Shown here in pieces: positions 31,975 to 42,381 of a stretch of DNA of 64,000 nucleotides (positions within the stretch are counted from its first letter, which is position 1; every line of letters starts with the position of its first letter). A program made the position numbers and the translations under genes. The notes below the pieces were generated by a model, which ran no database searches, was not told the DNA's origin, and saw nothing but the letters and a program-made list of their open reading frames with translations. This stretch comes from Alphaproteobacteria bacterium (GTDB lineage Bacteria; Pseudomonadota; Alphaproteobacteria; SHVP01): NCBI GenBank assembly GCA_016869765.1, contig VGES01000020.1:1-64000 (forward strand), read 5' to 3'.

Positions 31975-33399
31975 TTGGGCCGTCGCTGGGATCAAGAGGA
32001 AGTCGCTGGACCGTCCCCGGTCGGGGCGCTCGAAGCGCCGTCCGAGCGCGCGCATTCGTGGCTCCACACCGGCCGCTTGGCCCTGCTCGGGGCGGTCACC
32101 GGCGCCATCGTTGCCGTGATCGCTGCCTACGTGCTGGACGCCAGCGGCGTCACGGTGCGCATTCGTGACAACCCTGTTCGTTCTAGCGTCAGCGCCTTGG
32201 CCGAGTTGACCGATGCGGAGCTGACTTCCCTCGCCGCGGTATCGCGCAACTCCTTGCCGATGAATACCCCGATCGAACGCACGATCCGGGTCGCCCGCGG
32301 TTCCACGCTGACCAGCTCGCTGCTCGAAATCGGCATCGATCGCGATCAGGTCCAGCAAGCGGTGTCCGCTCTATCGACGCTGTTCGATCCGCGTGCGTTG
32401 ACACAGGGCCAACGCATCAACGTCACGTATCTCGACGTCGGTCGGCGCGAGCGCGTGTTACAGACGGTCGCGATTCCTCTCAGCCCGACGCGCGAAATTC
32501 GAGCCTATCGTGGCGTCGGCGAGGGCTTCATTCCGGAGAACCTGACCAAGAAGCTCGAGCGCGTGCTCGCGCGTTATTCCGGCACGATCGAGGACAGCTT
32601 CTATGTCGCCAACAAGCGTGCCGGGGTCCCCGACAGCGTGATCATGGAACTGATCCGCATGTTCAGCTGGGACGTCGACTTTCAACGCGATATCCAGCGC
32701 GGCGACCAATTCGAGCTTCTGCTCGAGTACTTCCACGACGAGGAGCGCGAACCGGTCAAGATCGGCAACGTGTTGTATGCCGCGCTACGCAGTGGCGGCG
32801 AAACTCTGCGCCTCTATCGCCATCAGATGGGCGATGGCACAGTCGACTACTTCAACCCCGAGGGCGAGAGCGTTCGTAAGGCGCTGCTGCGCACGCCACT
32901 CGATGGCGCCCGAATAACCTCGACCTTCGGCAACCGCCGTCACCCGATCCTCGGATTCACCACGGTCCACCGCGGCGTCGACTTCGCCGCCCCGACGGGC
33001 ACCCCGGTGAATGCGGCCGGCGACGGCGTCATCGAAATGGCGAATTTCAACGGCAACTACGGCAACTACGTCTTGCTGCGGCACAACCAGCGCTACCGGA
33101 CGGCCTATGGGCACCTCAGCTCGTTTGCCAAGGGCGTCAAACCTGGCAAGCGCGTTCGCCAGGGCGAAATCATCGGGTTCGTCGGCTCGACTGGTCTTTC
33201 GACCGGCGCCCACCTGCACTACGAGGTCCACGAGGGTGAACGACAGGTGAACCCGCTGAGCATCAAAGTGGCGGGTGGTCAGAAGCTCAAGGGACCCGAC
33301 CTAAACCGGTTCGTCGCCGAACGCGCCCAGATCGAGATGCGTCTCGCCGCCACCCCGGCCGCGACGACCAAGTTGGCCGCGGACCTGACCCGACGCTGA
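31975..33399 (+). CDS. Membrane-anchored M23 family peptidase (LytM domain)
   Basis: A 474-residue protein with a TTG start and GAGGGG 8 bases upstream. An N-terminal cytoplasmic tail precedes one membrane helix at about 33-54 (GRLALLGAVTGAIVAVIAAYVL). A LysM/OapA-like region follows (RVARGSTLTSSLLEIGIDRDQVQQAV...), then the zinc peptidase domain at about 315-415 with TVHRGVDFAAPTGTPV (HxxxD) and STGAHLHYEVH (HxH). It cleaves peptide cross-links of peptidoglycan or activates amidases during growth and division. All zinc ligands are present. It converges on clpB. Confidence 0.9.
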   Translation: MGRRWDQEEVAGPSPVGALEAPSERAHSWLHTGRLALLGAVTGAIVAVIAAYVLDASGVTVRIRDNPVRSSVSALAELTDAELTSLAAVSRNSLPMNTPIERTIRVARGSTLTSSLLEIGIDRDQVQQAVSALSTLFDPRALTQGQRINVTYLDVGRRERVLQTVAIPLSPTREIRAYRGVGEGFIPENLTKKLERVLARYSGTIEDSFYVANKRAGVPDSVIMELIRMFSWDVDFQRDIQRGDQFELLLEYFHDEEREPVKIGNVLYAALRSGGETLRLYRHQMGDGTVDYFNPEGESVRKALLRTPLDGARITSTFGNRRHPILGFTTVHRGVDFAAPTGTPVNAAGDGVIEMANFNGNYGNYVLLRHNQRYRTAYGHLSSFAKGVKPGKRVRQGEIIGFVGSTGLSTGAHLHYEVHEGERQVNPLSIKVAGGQKLKGPDLNRFVAERAQIEMRLAATPAATTKLAADLTRR

Positions 33400-33405
33400 C
33401 CGCGG

Positions 33406-36006
33406 CTAGGCCGCCTGGTCGACGTTGACCGCGACGCCGTTCAGCACCAAACCTTTCTCGTTCGCCGTGACCTCGACCGTATCCCCGTCACGAATCTTGC
33501 CTTCGAGCAACTGCGTCGCCAGGGCGTTTTGCAGTTGGCGCTGGATCACCCGTTTCAACGGACGCGCCCCGTAGGTCGGGTCGTAACCAGCGTCGCCCAA
33601 CCAGCGGCGCGCCCTGTCGTCGATGACGAGGGCGACCTTGCGGTCCGACAGGAGTCTTTCGAGGTGGCGCAACTGGATGGTGACGATGCCATCCATGTGC
33701 AACCGGCTCAGGCGATGGAACAGGATCGTCTCGTCCAGGCGGTTGAGAAACTCGGGCCGGAACGCCGCGCGCACGACCTCCATGACCTGGGGCGCGACCG
33801 CTGCCGTATCCTGACCATCCTGTTGATTGGCCAGAATGTCCGAGCCGAGGTTGGACGTGAGGATGATCACCGTATTGGTGAAGTCGACCGTTCGTCCCTG
33901 CCCGTCGGTCAGACGGCCATCGTCGAGAACTTGAAGCAGAACGTTGAAAACGTCGGGATGGGCCTTCTCGACCTCGTCGAAGAGGATGACCTGGTAGGGA
34001 CGGCGGCGGACCGCCTCGGTCAGGGCCCCGCCCTCGTCATATCCGACATAGCCCGGCGGGGCACCGATGAGGCGGGCGACCGAGTGTTTTTCCATGTACT
34101 CCGACATGTCGATGCGCACCATGGCGGCATCGTCGTCGAACAGGAAGAGCGCAAGCGCCTTGGAAAGCTCCGTCTTGCCGACTCCGGTCGGCCCCAGGAA
34201 CAAGAATGACCCGATGGGCCGATTGGGGTCTTGCAGGCCGGCGCGCGCCCGGCGTACGGCGTTCGCGACTGCGACGATCGCGTCGTCCTGGCCTACCACC
34301 CGCTGCCGCAGGTTGTCCTCCATCCGGAGCAGTTTGTCGCGTTCGCCTTCGAGCATCTTCTCGACCGGAACACCGGTCCAGCGCGAGACCACCCCGGCGA
34401 TCTCCTCGTCGGTGACCTCCTCCTTGAGCATGGTCTTGCCGCCTGCGGCCTGCGCGGCGGCCAGTTCTTTCTCGAGCGCTGGAATGGTGCCGTAGGTCAG
34501 TTCGCCAGCCTTCGCCAGGTCTCCCTTCCGCCGCGCGGCCTCGAGCGCGCCGCGGGCCTGTTCGAGCTTCTCTTTGACCCGCTGAGCGCTGCTCAGCTTG
34601 GTTTTTTCCGCCGTCCACTGGGCGGTCAAGGCTGCGGATTGTTTCTCCAGTTCGGCGAGTTCGCCCTCGAGCGCCGTCAGGCGTTCCCGCGACGCGGCAT
34701 CACTCTCCTTCTTCAGCGCCTCGCGCTCGATCTTTAGCTGGATGATGCGACGATCCAGTTCGTCGATCGCCTCGGGCTTGGAGTCGACCTGCATACGCAG
34801 GCGGCTCGCTGCCTCGTCCACGAGGTCGATGGCTTTGTCGGGGAGAAAACGATCCGTGATGTAGCGGTTCGACATCGTCGCAGCGGCGACGATCGCACCG
34901 TCGGTGATCCGTACCCCGTGATGGAGTTCGTATTTCTCTTTGAGGCCGCGCAGGATCGAGATCGTGTCTTCGACAGTCGGTTCGGAGACGAAGACCGACT
35001 GAAAACGCCGGGCCAGAGCCGCGTCTTTCTCGATGTGTTTGCGGTACTCATCGAGGGTCGTCGCCCCGATGCAATGCAACTCGCCCCTAGCCAGCGCCGG
35101 CTTGAACAAGTTCGAGGCGTCCATGGCACCCTCGGCCTTGCCGGCGCCGACCAGGGTGTGCAGTTCGTCGATAAACAGGACGATCTCGCCTTCGGCCGAC
35201 GAAATTTCGGCCAGAACCGCCTTCAAGCGCTCCTCGAACTCGCCGCGATACTTGGCGCCGGCCAGCATGGCGCCGAGATCGAGCGCCATCAGCCGGCGGT
35301 CGCGCAGGCTCTCGGGAACATCGCCATTGACGATGCGCAAGGCCAATCCCTCGACGATGGCGGTCTTGCCGACACCGGGTTCGCCGATGAGCACCGGGTT
35401 GTTCTTGGTGCGGCGCGATAGAACCTGGATCGTCCGACGAATCTCTTCGTCGCGACCGATTACGGGATCGAGTTTGCCGTCGCGAGCGGCAGCCGTCAGG
35501 TCGCGAGCATACTTCTTGAGGGCGTCGTAGGCGTTCTCCGCCGTCGCGGACGTGGCCGTGCGCCCCTTGCGAATCTCGTTGATCGCGGCGTTGAGCGCCT
35601 GGGCGGTGACCCCCGCATTGCGCAGGATATCGGCGGCCGGCGTTCCGGAGGCTAACGCCAAACCGAGAAGCAATCGTTCCGCCGTGACGAAGCTGTCCCC
35701 GGCTTTGTCCGCGAGTTTTTCTACAGCTTCCGTGAAGCGGGCAAATTCGGGGCTGAGGTAGACCTGTCCCGCGCCAGCGCCCTCAACCTTGGGGAGTTTG
35801 GCCAGAGCCGCCGCGGTTTCCTGACGAACCTGCTCGGCTCGACCGCCAGCGCGGGCGATCAGGTTGGCCGCAAGACCCTCTTTGTCGTCGATGAGAACGG
35901 AGAGCATATGCTCCGGCGTCAAACGCTGATGACCGGAACGAAGAGCTAGGGTCTGGGCAGATTGAACAAAGCCGCGCGACCGCTCGGTGTACTTCTCTGG
36001 GTCCAT
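33406..36006 (-). CDS. clpB: ATP-dependent disaggregase ClpB
   Basis: This 866-residue Hsp100 protein has two Clp_N repeats (1-145), a first AAA module ([22 protein letters not shown]), the long coiled-coil M-domain (about 400-530), a second AAA module ([21 protein letters not shown]) and the C-terminal D2-small domain. Length is normal. With DnaK it extracts proteins from aggregates after stress. An ACCCATCT/CCTTGTG pair upstream resembles a heat-shock promoter. It follows DUF4167 on the same strand but has its own promoter region. Confidence 0.97.
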   Translation of the reverse strand: MDPEKYTERSRGFVQSAQTLALRSGHQRLTPEHMLSVLIDDKEGLAANLIARAGGRAEQVRQETAAALAKLPKVEGAGAGQVYLSPEFARFTEAVEKLADKAGDSFVTAERLLLGLALASGTPAADILRNAGVTAQALNAAINEIRKGRTATSATAENAYDALKKYARDLTAAARDGKLDPVIGRDEEIRRTIQVLSRRTKNNPVLIGEPGVGKTAIVEGLALRIVNGDVPESLRDRRLMALDLGAMLAGAKYRGEFEERLKAVLAEISSAEGEIVLFIDELHTLVGAGKAEGAMDASNLFKPALARGELHCIGATTLDEYRKHIEKDAALARRFQSVFVSEPTVEDTISILRGLKEKYELHHGVRITDGAIVAAATMSNRYITDRFLPDKAIDLVDEAASRLRMQVDSKPEAIDELDRRIIQLKIEREALKKESDAASRERLTALEGELAELEKQSAALTAQWTAEKTKLSSAQRVKEKLEQARGALEAARRKGDLAKAGELTYGTIPALEKELAAAQAAGGKTMLKEEVTDEEIAGVVSRWTGVPVEKMLEGERDKLLRMEDNLRQRVVGQDDAIVAVANAVRRARAGLQDPNRPIGSFLFLGPTGVGKTELSKALALFLFDDDAAMVRIDMSEYMEKHSVARLIGAPPGYVGYDEGGALTEAVRRRPYQVILFDEVEKAHPDVFNVLLQVLDDGRLTDGQGRTVDFTNTVIILTSNLGSDILANQQDGQDTAAVAPQVMEVVRAAFRPEFLNRLDETILFHRLSRLHMDGIVTIQLRHLERLLSDRKVALVIDDRARRWLGDAGYDPTYGARPLKRVIQRQLQNALATQLLEGKIRDGDTVEVTANEKGLVLNGVAVNVDQAA

Positions 36007-36052
36007 CTCGTCCCTCGATCAAGGCAACGATTCGATGCACAGATGCGCACCC

Positions 36053-36080
36053 GCCGTGCCCCGACAGGCGGCAGCACGGC
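36053..36080 (-). other. Hairpin in the clpB 5' leader
   Basis: GCCGTGC pairs with GCACGGC (7 bp) around a 14-base loop, inside the predicted leader between the heat-shock start and the ATG. It might influence translation, but no ribosome-site-masking thermometer structure can be recognised. Confidence 0.3.
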
Positions 36081-36090
36081 TTGTTTCCTT

Positions 36091-36122
36091 AGATGGGTGT
36101 TGCGCCCCGATCACACAAGGGT
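36091..36122 (-). promoter_or_regulatory. Sigma-32-type heat-shock promoter of clpB
   Basis: On the minus strand CCCTTGTG is followed after 15 bases by ACCCATCTA, close to the sigma-32 consensus CTTGAA-N13-15-CCCCATNTA. Transcription would begin about 80 bases before the clpB ATG. The match and the gene's identity support each other. Confidence 0.6.
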
Positions 36123-36123
36123 G

Positions 36124-36153
36124 CGCGCGCCGAAATGTCGCGATCGGCGCGCG
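36124..36153. repeat. Inverted repeat between DUF4167 and clpB
   Basis: CGCGCGCCGA and TCGGCGCGCG form a perfect 10-bp stem with a 10-base loop, 12 bases after the DUF4167 stop and directly upstream of the clpB -35. There is no T tract, so termination of the DUF4167 transcript by it is only possible. Confidence 0.45.
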
Positions 36154-36165
36154 GTGCTGGCGCCG

Positions 36166-36642
36166 CTAGCGTTCGCCGCCCTGGCTGTCGGGGTCCTCGG
36201 TCGGAGCCGCCGTCAACTGCGCATCGCCGGACGGTGTTTCGCTGTGCAGCGGTTCGATGACCTCCGGACTGTCGAAGTCCCCATAGAAGTCGTCGTCGCC
36301 CGGGCCCTGGAGGCGCCCTTGCTGATGCTGCTGTTGGCCCTGCTGATGTTGGGGCTGCCCCCCGTTCTGGCGCTCGGCTTCGCGACGGGCCGTGAACGCC
36401 GCATGAAGACGAAAGTAGTGTTCGGCGTGCTGGTAGAAGTTCTCGGCGGCAACCCTATCCCCGCTCGAAGAGGCGTCCCGGGCCAGCGCCAAATACTTGT
36501 CGAACACCTGCGCCGCGGTACCGCGAAGTTTCACTCCGGGGCCGTTCGATTCGAAGCTGCGGTTGGGACCGAAGTTGAACGGGCGCTTGCCGTTCGGCCG
36601 CCCCGACCGCTGGCGCCGTTGATGATTTCCACCCTGTCTCAT
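36166..36642 (-). CDS. DUF4167 domain protein (RNA-binding-like, alphaproteobacterial)
   Basis: The product has 158 residues from the ATG at 36642. The N-terminal DUF4167 domain is basic (MRQGGNHQRRQRSGRPNGKR, FESNGPGVKLRGTAAQVFDKYLALARDASSSGDRVAAENFYQHAEHYFR). A Gln/Gly/His-rich low-complexity middle (QPQHQQGQQQHQQGRLQ) and an acidic tail follow. The function is unknown; the position after prfA-prmC is conserved in Alphaproteobacteria. The track start at 36756 is rejected because the conserved domain begins at MRQGG. Confidence 0.87.
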   Translation of the reverse strand: MRQGGNHQRRQRSGRPNGKRPFNFGPNRSFESNGPGVKLRGTAAQVFDKYLALARDASSSGDRVAAENFYQHAEHYFRLHAAFTARREAERQNGGQPQHQQGQQQHQQGRLQGPGDDDFYGDFDSPEVIEPLHSETPSGDAQLTAAPTEDPDSQGGER

Positions 36643-36813
36643 GCGTTCCTGCCGCCCTTGTGCGGATGTGCTCAGACACGGAACCAGATTCCGAGGGATT
36701 CCGGTTCTCAGCCCTCGACCGCTCGACGTTGACGTTTGAAGGCGGCCTGCTCCCAAACTCGCTGGAGCGTTCTGGCCCTGGCCCCCGGTTGAAAGCTAGT
36801 CCGAAGGCCTGCG

Positions 36814-37719
36814 CTAATCCACCCCTTTTTTGACCTCTTGCGGCGCTTTGTCCCTTGCCTTGAGCACCAGGCAGCGGGCGATCCCGGCGAGATCCCGGGG
36901 TCGGTCGGTCACGATCAACTCGGCCGCGCCGAACAGGCTTGCGACCGGATCTGCCTGGCCCGCCCCAACCTCGATGACAGCCACGCCTCCGCTGCGCAGC
37001 AACGATCGGATCATCGGCGCCAGGCGGCGATACGCTTCGAGTCCGTCCGCCCCACCCGACAGCGCGACATGCGGATCGTAGGCACGCACCTCGGGGGACA
37101 AACTCGCGATTTCGGCCGCCGCCACATAGGGCGGGTTGGCCAACACGAGATCGAACTCGGCGGATACGGCCGTCGACCAGTCGCCGACCACGAACTGCGC
37201 CCGATCGCGCAAACCGAGCATCTGCGCATTTCGCCGTGCCGTCCGCACCGCATCGAAGGAGCGATCGATCCCGACCCCCGACGCGAGCCGATTCTCTTGC
37301 AGATACGCGAGCAGCAGGCACCCGGTGCCGGTTCCCAGGTCGAGCAAGCGACACGGCCGACATCGATCACGCAGGGCCAGGGCAGTCGCAATCAGGGTCT
37401 CGGAGTCGGGACGCGGGTCCAAGGTCTCCTTCGATAAGTAGAAAGAGAGGCCCCAGAACTCGCGTCGGCCGAGGATGCGCGAAACCGGTTCTCCCGCCGC
37501 TCGCCGCTCGACGAAGGAGAAAAATTCGTTCCCAACGCCCACGGGAATCGGCTGGTGCGGGTCGGCGAGAAGGGTCTCACGCGAAAGTCGAGCGCTCGCT
37601 TCGAGCAACAATCGAGCGTCGCGGCGCGGCCCCTCGATGCCGACCGTTCGCAACCGCCGCGTCGCCTGGCACAGCACGCGCCCGACGGTCAGAGCCGGGT
37701 CACGATCGGCCTCAACCAT
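36814..37719 (-). CDS. prmC: Release factor glutamine methyltransferase PrmC
   Basis: This 301-residue SAM enzyme methylates the Gln of the GGQ motif of release factors. It has an N-terminal helical domain ([21 protein letters not shown]), [28 protein letters not shown], motif [17 protein letters not shown] and the catalytic NPPY ([14 protein letters not shown]). The ATG at 37719 overlaps prfA, its own substrate gene, by 8 bases. The GTG/ATG further upstream (37767) is less likely. Confidence 0.94.
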   Translation of the reverse strand: MVEADRDPALTVGRVLCQATRRLRTVGIEGPRRDARLLLEASARLSRETLLADPHQPIPVGVGNEFFSFVERRAAGEPVSRILGRREFWGLSFYLSKETLDPRPDSETLIATALALRDRCRPCRLLDLGTGTGCLLLAYLQENRLASGVGIDRSFDAVRTARRNAQMLGLRDRAQFVVGDWSTAVSAEFDLVLANPPYVAAAEIASLSPEVRAYDPHVALSGGADGLEAYRRLAPMIRSLLRSGGVAVIEVGAGQADPVASLFGAAELIVTDRPRDLAGIARCLVLKARDKAPQEVKKGVD

Positions 37720-38788
37720 CGCCGAGCCGGGCCAATCGTTCCGCTTGGTCGTTGGCGACCAGCCCATCGATCATCTCGTCGAGACCTTCGGCATTGATCA
37801 ACCGATCGAGCTTGTGGAGGGTCAAATTGATGCGATGGTCGGTAACCCGGTTCTGCGGAAAATTGTAGGTGCGAACCCGCTCTGAACGATCGCCCGAACC
37901 GATCTGGCTTCGGCGGGTCTCGGCCCGGGCTTCGTCGCGCATCTGGCGTTCCCGCTCGTAGAGCCGGGCACGCAGGATCTTCATCGCCTTGGCGCGGTTC
38001 TTGTGCTGCGATTTCTCATCCTGCTGCGAGACGACGATCCCCGTCGGAAGATGCGTGATCCGCACGGCGCTATCGGTGGTGTTGACGGACTGTCCACCCG
38101 GCCCGGAGGAGCGAAACACATCGATCCGGAGATCCTTGTCCTCGATCTTGATGTCGACATCCTCGGCTTCGGGAAGCACGGCCACCGTGGCCGCCGAAGT
38201 GTGAATGCGGCCGCTCGCCTCGGTGACCGGAATCCGTTGGACACGGTGGACGCCGGACTCGAATTTCAAGCGGGCGAACACGCCGCGGCCCGAAATCGAC
38301 GCCGCCGCGTCCTTGATTCCCCCCAAGTCGCTTTCCGAAACGTGCATGATCTCGAACGTCCAGCCGCGGGCATCGGCGTAACGCTGATACATGCGAAACA
38401 GGTCAGCCGCGAACAACGCCGCCTCGTCCCCGCCCGTTCCGGCTCGCACTTCGAGAATCGCGTTCTTGGCATCCGCCTCGTCGGCCGGGAGCAACATGAT
38501 CTGTAGATGGCGTTCGAGGGCCGGCCTGTTGGCCAGAGCCGTATCGAGTTCCGCCTGCGCCAGCGATCGCATGTCGGGGTCCGCCGTCTTGTCATTGAGA
38601 ATGTCGCGCAGGCCCGAAATCTCGTCGTCGGCGCGGCGCAACTGACGGATCGCCGCGACCACGGGCGTCAGCTCGGCGTACTCCTTCGACAACCGAGCGA
38701 ACGAGTCTTGCCCGCCGCCCGCGTTGAGGGCCTGCTCGATGTCGGCAAACCGCGCCAGCACCTGATCGAGTTTTTGGGGGGCAATCAC
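37712..38788 (-). CDS. prfA: Peptide chain release factor 1
   Basis: This 358-residue factor reads UAA and UAG stop codons. The GGQ peptidyl-tRNA hydrolysis motif is in [18 protein letters not shown] near residue 230, and the recognition-loop region [18 protein letters not shown] carries the PxT tripeptide as PVT. Length and domain order are normal. It is the first gene of the prfA-prmC-DUF4167 run and follows ispG with 48 bases between. Confidence 0.96.
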   Translation of the reverse strand: MIAPQKLDQVLARFADIEQALNAGGGQDSFARLSKEYAELTPVVAAIRQLRRADDEISGLRDILNDKTADPDMRSLAQAELDTALANRPALERHLQIMLLPADEADAKNAILEVRAGTGGDEAALFAADLFRMYQRYADARGWTFEIMHVSESDLGGIKDAAASISGRGVFARLKFESGVHRVQRIPVTEASGRIHTSAATVAVLPEAEDVDIKIEDKDLRIDVFRSSGPGGQSVNTTDSAVRITHLPTGIVVSQQDEKSQHKNRAKAMKILRARLYERERQMRDEARAETRRSQIGSGDRSERVRTYNFPQNRVTDHRINLTLHKLDRLINAEGLDEMIDGLVANDQAERLARLGDG

Positions 38789-38836
38789 AGCGTCGTAACC
38801 GTCGGCGTGCGTAAGAAGAAGCGGGCAAACTGGTCG

Positions 38837-39958
38837 CTAGGACGCTACGGCCAACGGGCGTTGCGCCGCCGCGATCTCGGCCGCCTTGTTCTCGACGAGG
38901 CGAACGATGTGCTCGACCAACGATTCGTCGTCGATCTTGTGGTCGGCCACGCCGTGCAGATACACCATATGTTGCCCACGGCCCCCACCCGTGAGACCAA
39001 CGTCGGTCTCTCGGGCCTCGCCGGGACCGTTCACGACGCAACCGATGATCGATAGGCTCACCGGAGTCGTGATGTGCGCGAGCCGTTTTTCGAGCACTTC
39101 GACCGTCTTGATCACGGGGAACGCCTGACGCGCGCAGGACGGGCACGAAACGATTCGGACGCCACGATGACGAAGACCCAGTGAACGGAGGATCTCGAAC
39201 CCGACCTTGACCTCTTCCACGGGATCGGCGGATAGCGAAACACGAATGGTGTCGCCGATGCCGGCCCACAGGAGGGAGCCGATGCCGATTGCGGACTTGA
39301 CGGTCCCGCCGGTCAGTCCCCCGGCCTCGGTGATCCCGAGATGCAGGGGGAAATCTCCGACTTCCGCCAACTGCTGGTAGGCCGCGACGGCAAGAAACAC
39401 ATCTGAGGCTTTGACGCTGATCTTGAAGTCGTGGAAGTCCTCGTCCTGCAGCATGCGCGCGTGGCGGAGCGCGCTTTCGACCATGGCCTCCGGACATGGT
39501 TCGCCGTAACGCTCAAGCAGGTCGTGTTCGAGGGATCCAGCGTTGACGCCGATCCGCATCGAACACCCATGATCGCGTGCCGCCTTGACCACGTCGCGCA
39601 CCCGCTGTTGGGACCCGATGTTGCCGGGATTGATCCGCAGGCAGGCGGCGCCGGCGGCCGCGGCTTCGATCGCACGTTTGTAGTGGAAGTGAATATCGGC
39701 GACGACCGGAATGGAAACCTGGCGGATGATCGCCGGCAGGGCAGCCGTCGATTCCTCGTCCGGGCAGGAGATACGGACGATATCCGCGCCGGCCGCCTCG
39801 ACGGCACGAACCTGGGCGACCGTCGCCGCGACATCGCGGGTCAGCGTGTTGGTCATCGTCTGGACGCTGATAGGCGCATCACCCCCGACCGGCACGGAGC
39901 CGACGTGGATCATCCGCGAACGGCGGCGCTGAATATCGCGATAGGGTCGTACGCTCAT
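38837..39958 (-). CDS. ispG: 4-hydroxy-3-methylbut-2-enyl diphosphate synthase (flavodoxin/ferredoxin)
   Basis: This 373-residue iron-sulfur enzyme of the MEP isoprenoid pathway converts MEcPP to HMBPP. It shows [19 protein letters not shown], the TIM-barrel [14 protein letters not shown] and LRINPGNIG, and the 4Fe-4S ligands in SCPSCAR and [18 protein letters not shown]. The ATG at 39958 ([15 protein letters not shown]) is the usual start; ten extra codons in the track lack support. It lies downstream of rodZ, the order seen in many proteobacteria. Confidence 0.96.
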   Translation of the reverse strand: MSVRPYRDIQRRRSRMIHVGSVPVGGDAPISVQTMTNTLTRDVAATVAQVRAVEAAGADIVRISCPDEESTAALPAIIRQVSIPVVADIHFHYKRAIEAAAAGAACLRINPGNIGSQQRVRDVVKAARDHGCSMRIGVNAGSLEHDLLERYGEPCPEAMVESALRHARMLQDEDFHDFKISVKASDVFLAVAAYQQLAEVGDFPLHLGITEAGGLTGGTVKSAIGIGSLLWAGIGDTIRVSLSADPVEEVKVGFEILRSLGLRHRGVRIVSCPSCARQAFPVIKTVEVLEKRLAHITTPVSLSIIGCVVNGPGEARETDVGLTGGGRGQHMVYLHGVADHKIDDESLVEHIVRLVENKAAEIAAAQRPLAVAS

Positions 39959-40044
39959 CGATGAGAACCGGTCGGCCAAACCGCCCAATGGCGGAGCGGT
40001 CGGACTATGCCCGCGTCATATGGACCGATCAAGCCGAGCAGGGC

Positions 40045-42210
40045 TCAGTCGAAGAAGACGCCGAACATCAGGCGGTCGGGATCGAGCGGAATGTCGCGAG
40101 CGCCGCCACCACTCGGCCCGACCGGCGCCATCCGCCGACCATCGACATAGACGGCCAGCGCGCCGGCATCACCGGCGTTCATCAGGAGGCCTGGTCGATT
40201 CGGAACCTGATACCGATCGCCCGACCGCAGCACGCGGGTGAAAAGCACTTCACCGCCCGGAGCGCGGACCTGAATGGGACTGTCCCCTATGGCGTAGATC
40301 GATATGCGCGAATCGGGGCTGGTCGAGCCGAACACCTGTGGACCCGCCGCCGATGTGGTGGCCGGCGCGGTCGGTGACACCGCCGCGGTCGGTGGGGTTG
40401 TGCTCGGTGCCGGGGGTGTGGGTGTCGTCGCGGCGCTCGGAATCGCACTCGACGGAGCGGCGGGAGACGCCGCGGCCGTGGTCGTTGCCGAGCTCGGCGC
40501 GGGTAGCGTCGGCGAACTGGAAGCGCTCGGTGTCGTGGTCGCGGCGCTGGGCCCGGTCACCGACGGAACGGGTGTCGGTGTCGTCGTGGCAGGCGCGGAC
40601 GACGGCGTTGGCGGAGATGCCGCGCTACCCACGGCGCTCGCGCCGGGATTGGGCGCTGGAGCTGGAGTTGCAGTTGGCGCTGGCGCAGTTGCTGACGCCG
40701 CTGGCCTCGGTGGAGGCGCCGGCGACGTCGGAGGTGCCGTAGGCGTCGAGGCCGCCGGCGTGCTCGGCGTTGTTGAGGCCGTCGACGGACTTGTCGTGGT
40801 TGCCGGCGGCGCAGGCACCGCCGTCGTCACCGTCGGAGGCGGGGTGGCGGGCGCGGGGACCGGTAGACGGGGAACCGCAGGATTGACGGCCGTAGCGACC
40901 GACGCACTTTCGGACACAGGCGAGCCGCTCGGGCGGGTCGCCCCACCCGGCGCCGTTGGCGTTGAACCTTGGGTGGTCGATGGCACGGGAGGGACGATCG
41001 GCGTCGAAGCGGAGACGGCAGGGCGATTTCCGACGGCCGGGTCTGGACCGTCACCGCCGGGTCGACGCTGCGTCGCCAGTTCTGAAGGCCTCGGGGGCGT
41101 CGTGGCCAACGGTGGGGTCGCCGCCGAACCGCCCACCGGAGGCGTCGACACGGCCCCCGCCGGCGGCGGCGATGCAGGAGCTGCCGTCGTTCCCGCCGTC
41201 GAAGGCGTCGGCGAGGCGGGCGGCGGCGCGGAAGACGCCACGGTGCCCGGCGACGACGATGACGTCGCGGCCGCAGGCCGCGGGGATGTGGTGACCGCAG
41301 GCGGAGCGGGCGTCGTCAACGTCACGCTCGGCGGCGGCGATGAACTCGTGGCACTCGACACCGGCGCGGTCGTGGTCACGCTGGGCGAAACGGTCGGGGG
41401 CGTCGGTCGCTCCGGAGCAACCGAAGGTGTCGTCGGCGTTGCTGGGGGCGAGGCCCTAGGAACCGCTGTGGCGCCGCTCGAGGACTCGATCCTTGGCGCT
41501 GGCGCAGGACTGGGCGCGACAGAACCTGTGGTAGATGCCCCCGGTGATACTGCGGCCGACGCACCGACGGGCTCGGAGACGGCGGGCGCGGCAGGAGCAG
41601 GCGTGCTCGGCGGCGGTTGTGGGGCGGCCGGGCGACGTGCCTCGGCGAGCGAAGTACTGGTGCTGCTGTTCTCGGCGGGCGCACCGCCACTCGCGGGCGG
41701 CGCCAAGCGTTCGGGCACCGGCGGCACCAACTCCGCGGTACGACGATCTTCGCGCGTGTAGGCTAGCCAGCCGGCATAGATGACAGCGGCGCCCAGAAGG
41801 GAAATTACCAGTAGGCGGCCCGTCGGGAGACGGCTCTGGTCCATTGGCGATGGAAAATCGAGACGCGTGTTCTGACGCGGCTGGGCCACCTCGCGGCGAA
41901 ATTGCTCGAGCACCCGATCCTGATCGAGACCGATCAGGCGGGCGTACGACCGCAGGAAGCCCGAGGCGTAAACTGGACCGGGCAATTGCGCGAACTGCCC
42001 CGACTCGATCGCCTCTAGGTAGCGACTATTGATTCGCAGACGGCGTGCGGCCTCCTCGACCGACAGGCCGACACGGCCGCGGGCGGCCCGTAGTTCCACG
42101 CCGATGCCGTCGTAGACATCGCGATCGCCAGAAACCTCGCGCAAATGCAATCGGCGACGCCCGGGTGCGCCACCGGGTTGGTCATCGTTGTGGGGTTCTT
42201 GACTTGCCAT
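40045..42210 (-). CDS. RodZ-like cytoskeleton protein with a very long low-complexity linker
   Basis: A 721-residue protein from the ATG at 42210 (GGAG 5 bases upstream). The RodZ helix-turn-helix domain is at about 35-100 (GIGVELRAARGRVGLSVEEAARRLRI, YLEAIESGQFAQLPGPVY), a membrane helix at about 132-151, and the periplasmic DUF4115 domain in the last 100 residues (ISIYAIGDSPIQVRAPGG...). Between them lie about 460 residues made almost only of Pro, Ala, Ser, Thr, Val and Gly. RodZ links MreB to the wall elongation machinery; usual length is 300-400. The linker could span or anchor in the envelope. It is upstream of ispG. Confidence 0.9.
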   Translation of the reverse strand: MASQEPHNDDQPGGAPGRRRLHLREVSGDRDVYDGIGVELRAARGRVGLSVEEAARRLRINSRYLEAIESGQFAQLPGPVYASGFLRSYARLIGLDQDRVLEQFRREVAQPRQNTRLDFPSPMDQSRLPTGRLLVISLLGAAVIYAGWLAYTREDRRTAELVPPVPERLAPPASGGAPAENSSTSTSLAEARRPAAPQPPPSTPAPAAPAVSEPVGASAAVSPGASTTGSVAPSPAPAPRIESSSGATAVPRASPPATPTTPSVAPERPTPPTVSPSVTTTAPVSSATSSSPPPSVTLTTPAPPAVTTSPRPAAATSSSSPGTVASSAPPPASPTPSTAGTTAAPASPPPAGAVSTPPVGGSAATPPLATTPPRPSELATQRRPGGDGPDPAVGNRPAVSASTPIVPPVPSTTQGSTPTAPGGATRPSGSPVSESASVATAVNPAVPRLPVPAPATPPPTVTTAVPAPPATTTSPSTASTTPSTPAASTPTAPPTSPAPPPRPAASATAPAPTATPAPAPNPGASAVGSAASPPTPSSAPATTTPTPVPSVTGPSAATTTPSASSSPTLPAPSSATTTAAASPAAPSSAIPSAATTPTPPAPSTTPPTAAVSPTAPATTSAAGPQVFGSTSPDSRISIYAIGDSPIQVRAPGGEVLFTRVLRSGDRYQVPNRPGLLMNAGDAGALAVYVDGRRMAPVGPSGGGARDIPLDPDRLMFGVFFD

Positions 42211-42381
42211 CCGGACTCCAGCCATCGGGTCACGCGATCCTGCGCCCGATTCGAATCTGCTCTAGCCGTCCTCAAGCCTTAGCGGACGACTGCCATAGCC
42301 CCTTTGCGTCGTGGAACACTCCGTTCCCGCGCCCTCCCCTTTGCCAACATTAGGTCAGCAAAGCTTTTGTGCCGCAATAGG

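Noticed and set aside
36007-36090. RNA thermometer (ROSE-like) in the clpB leader
   Set aside because: No structure that pairs with the ribosome-binding region could be found; only a distal hairpin is present.
40304-41761. 485-residue Gly/Val-rich plus-strand ORF
   Set aside because: It mirrors the Pro/Ala/Thr linker of rodZ on the opposite strand; low complexity explains the long open frame.
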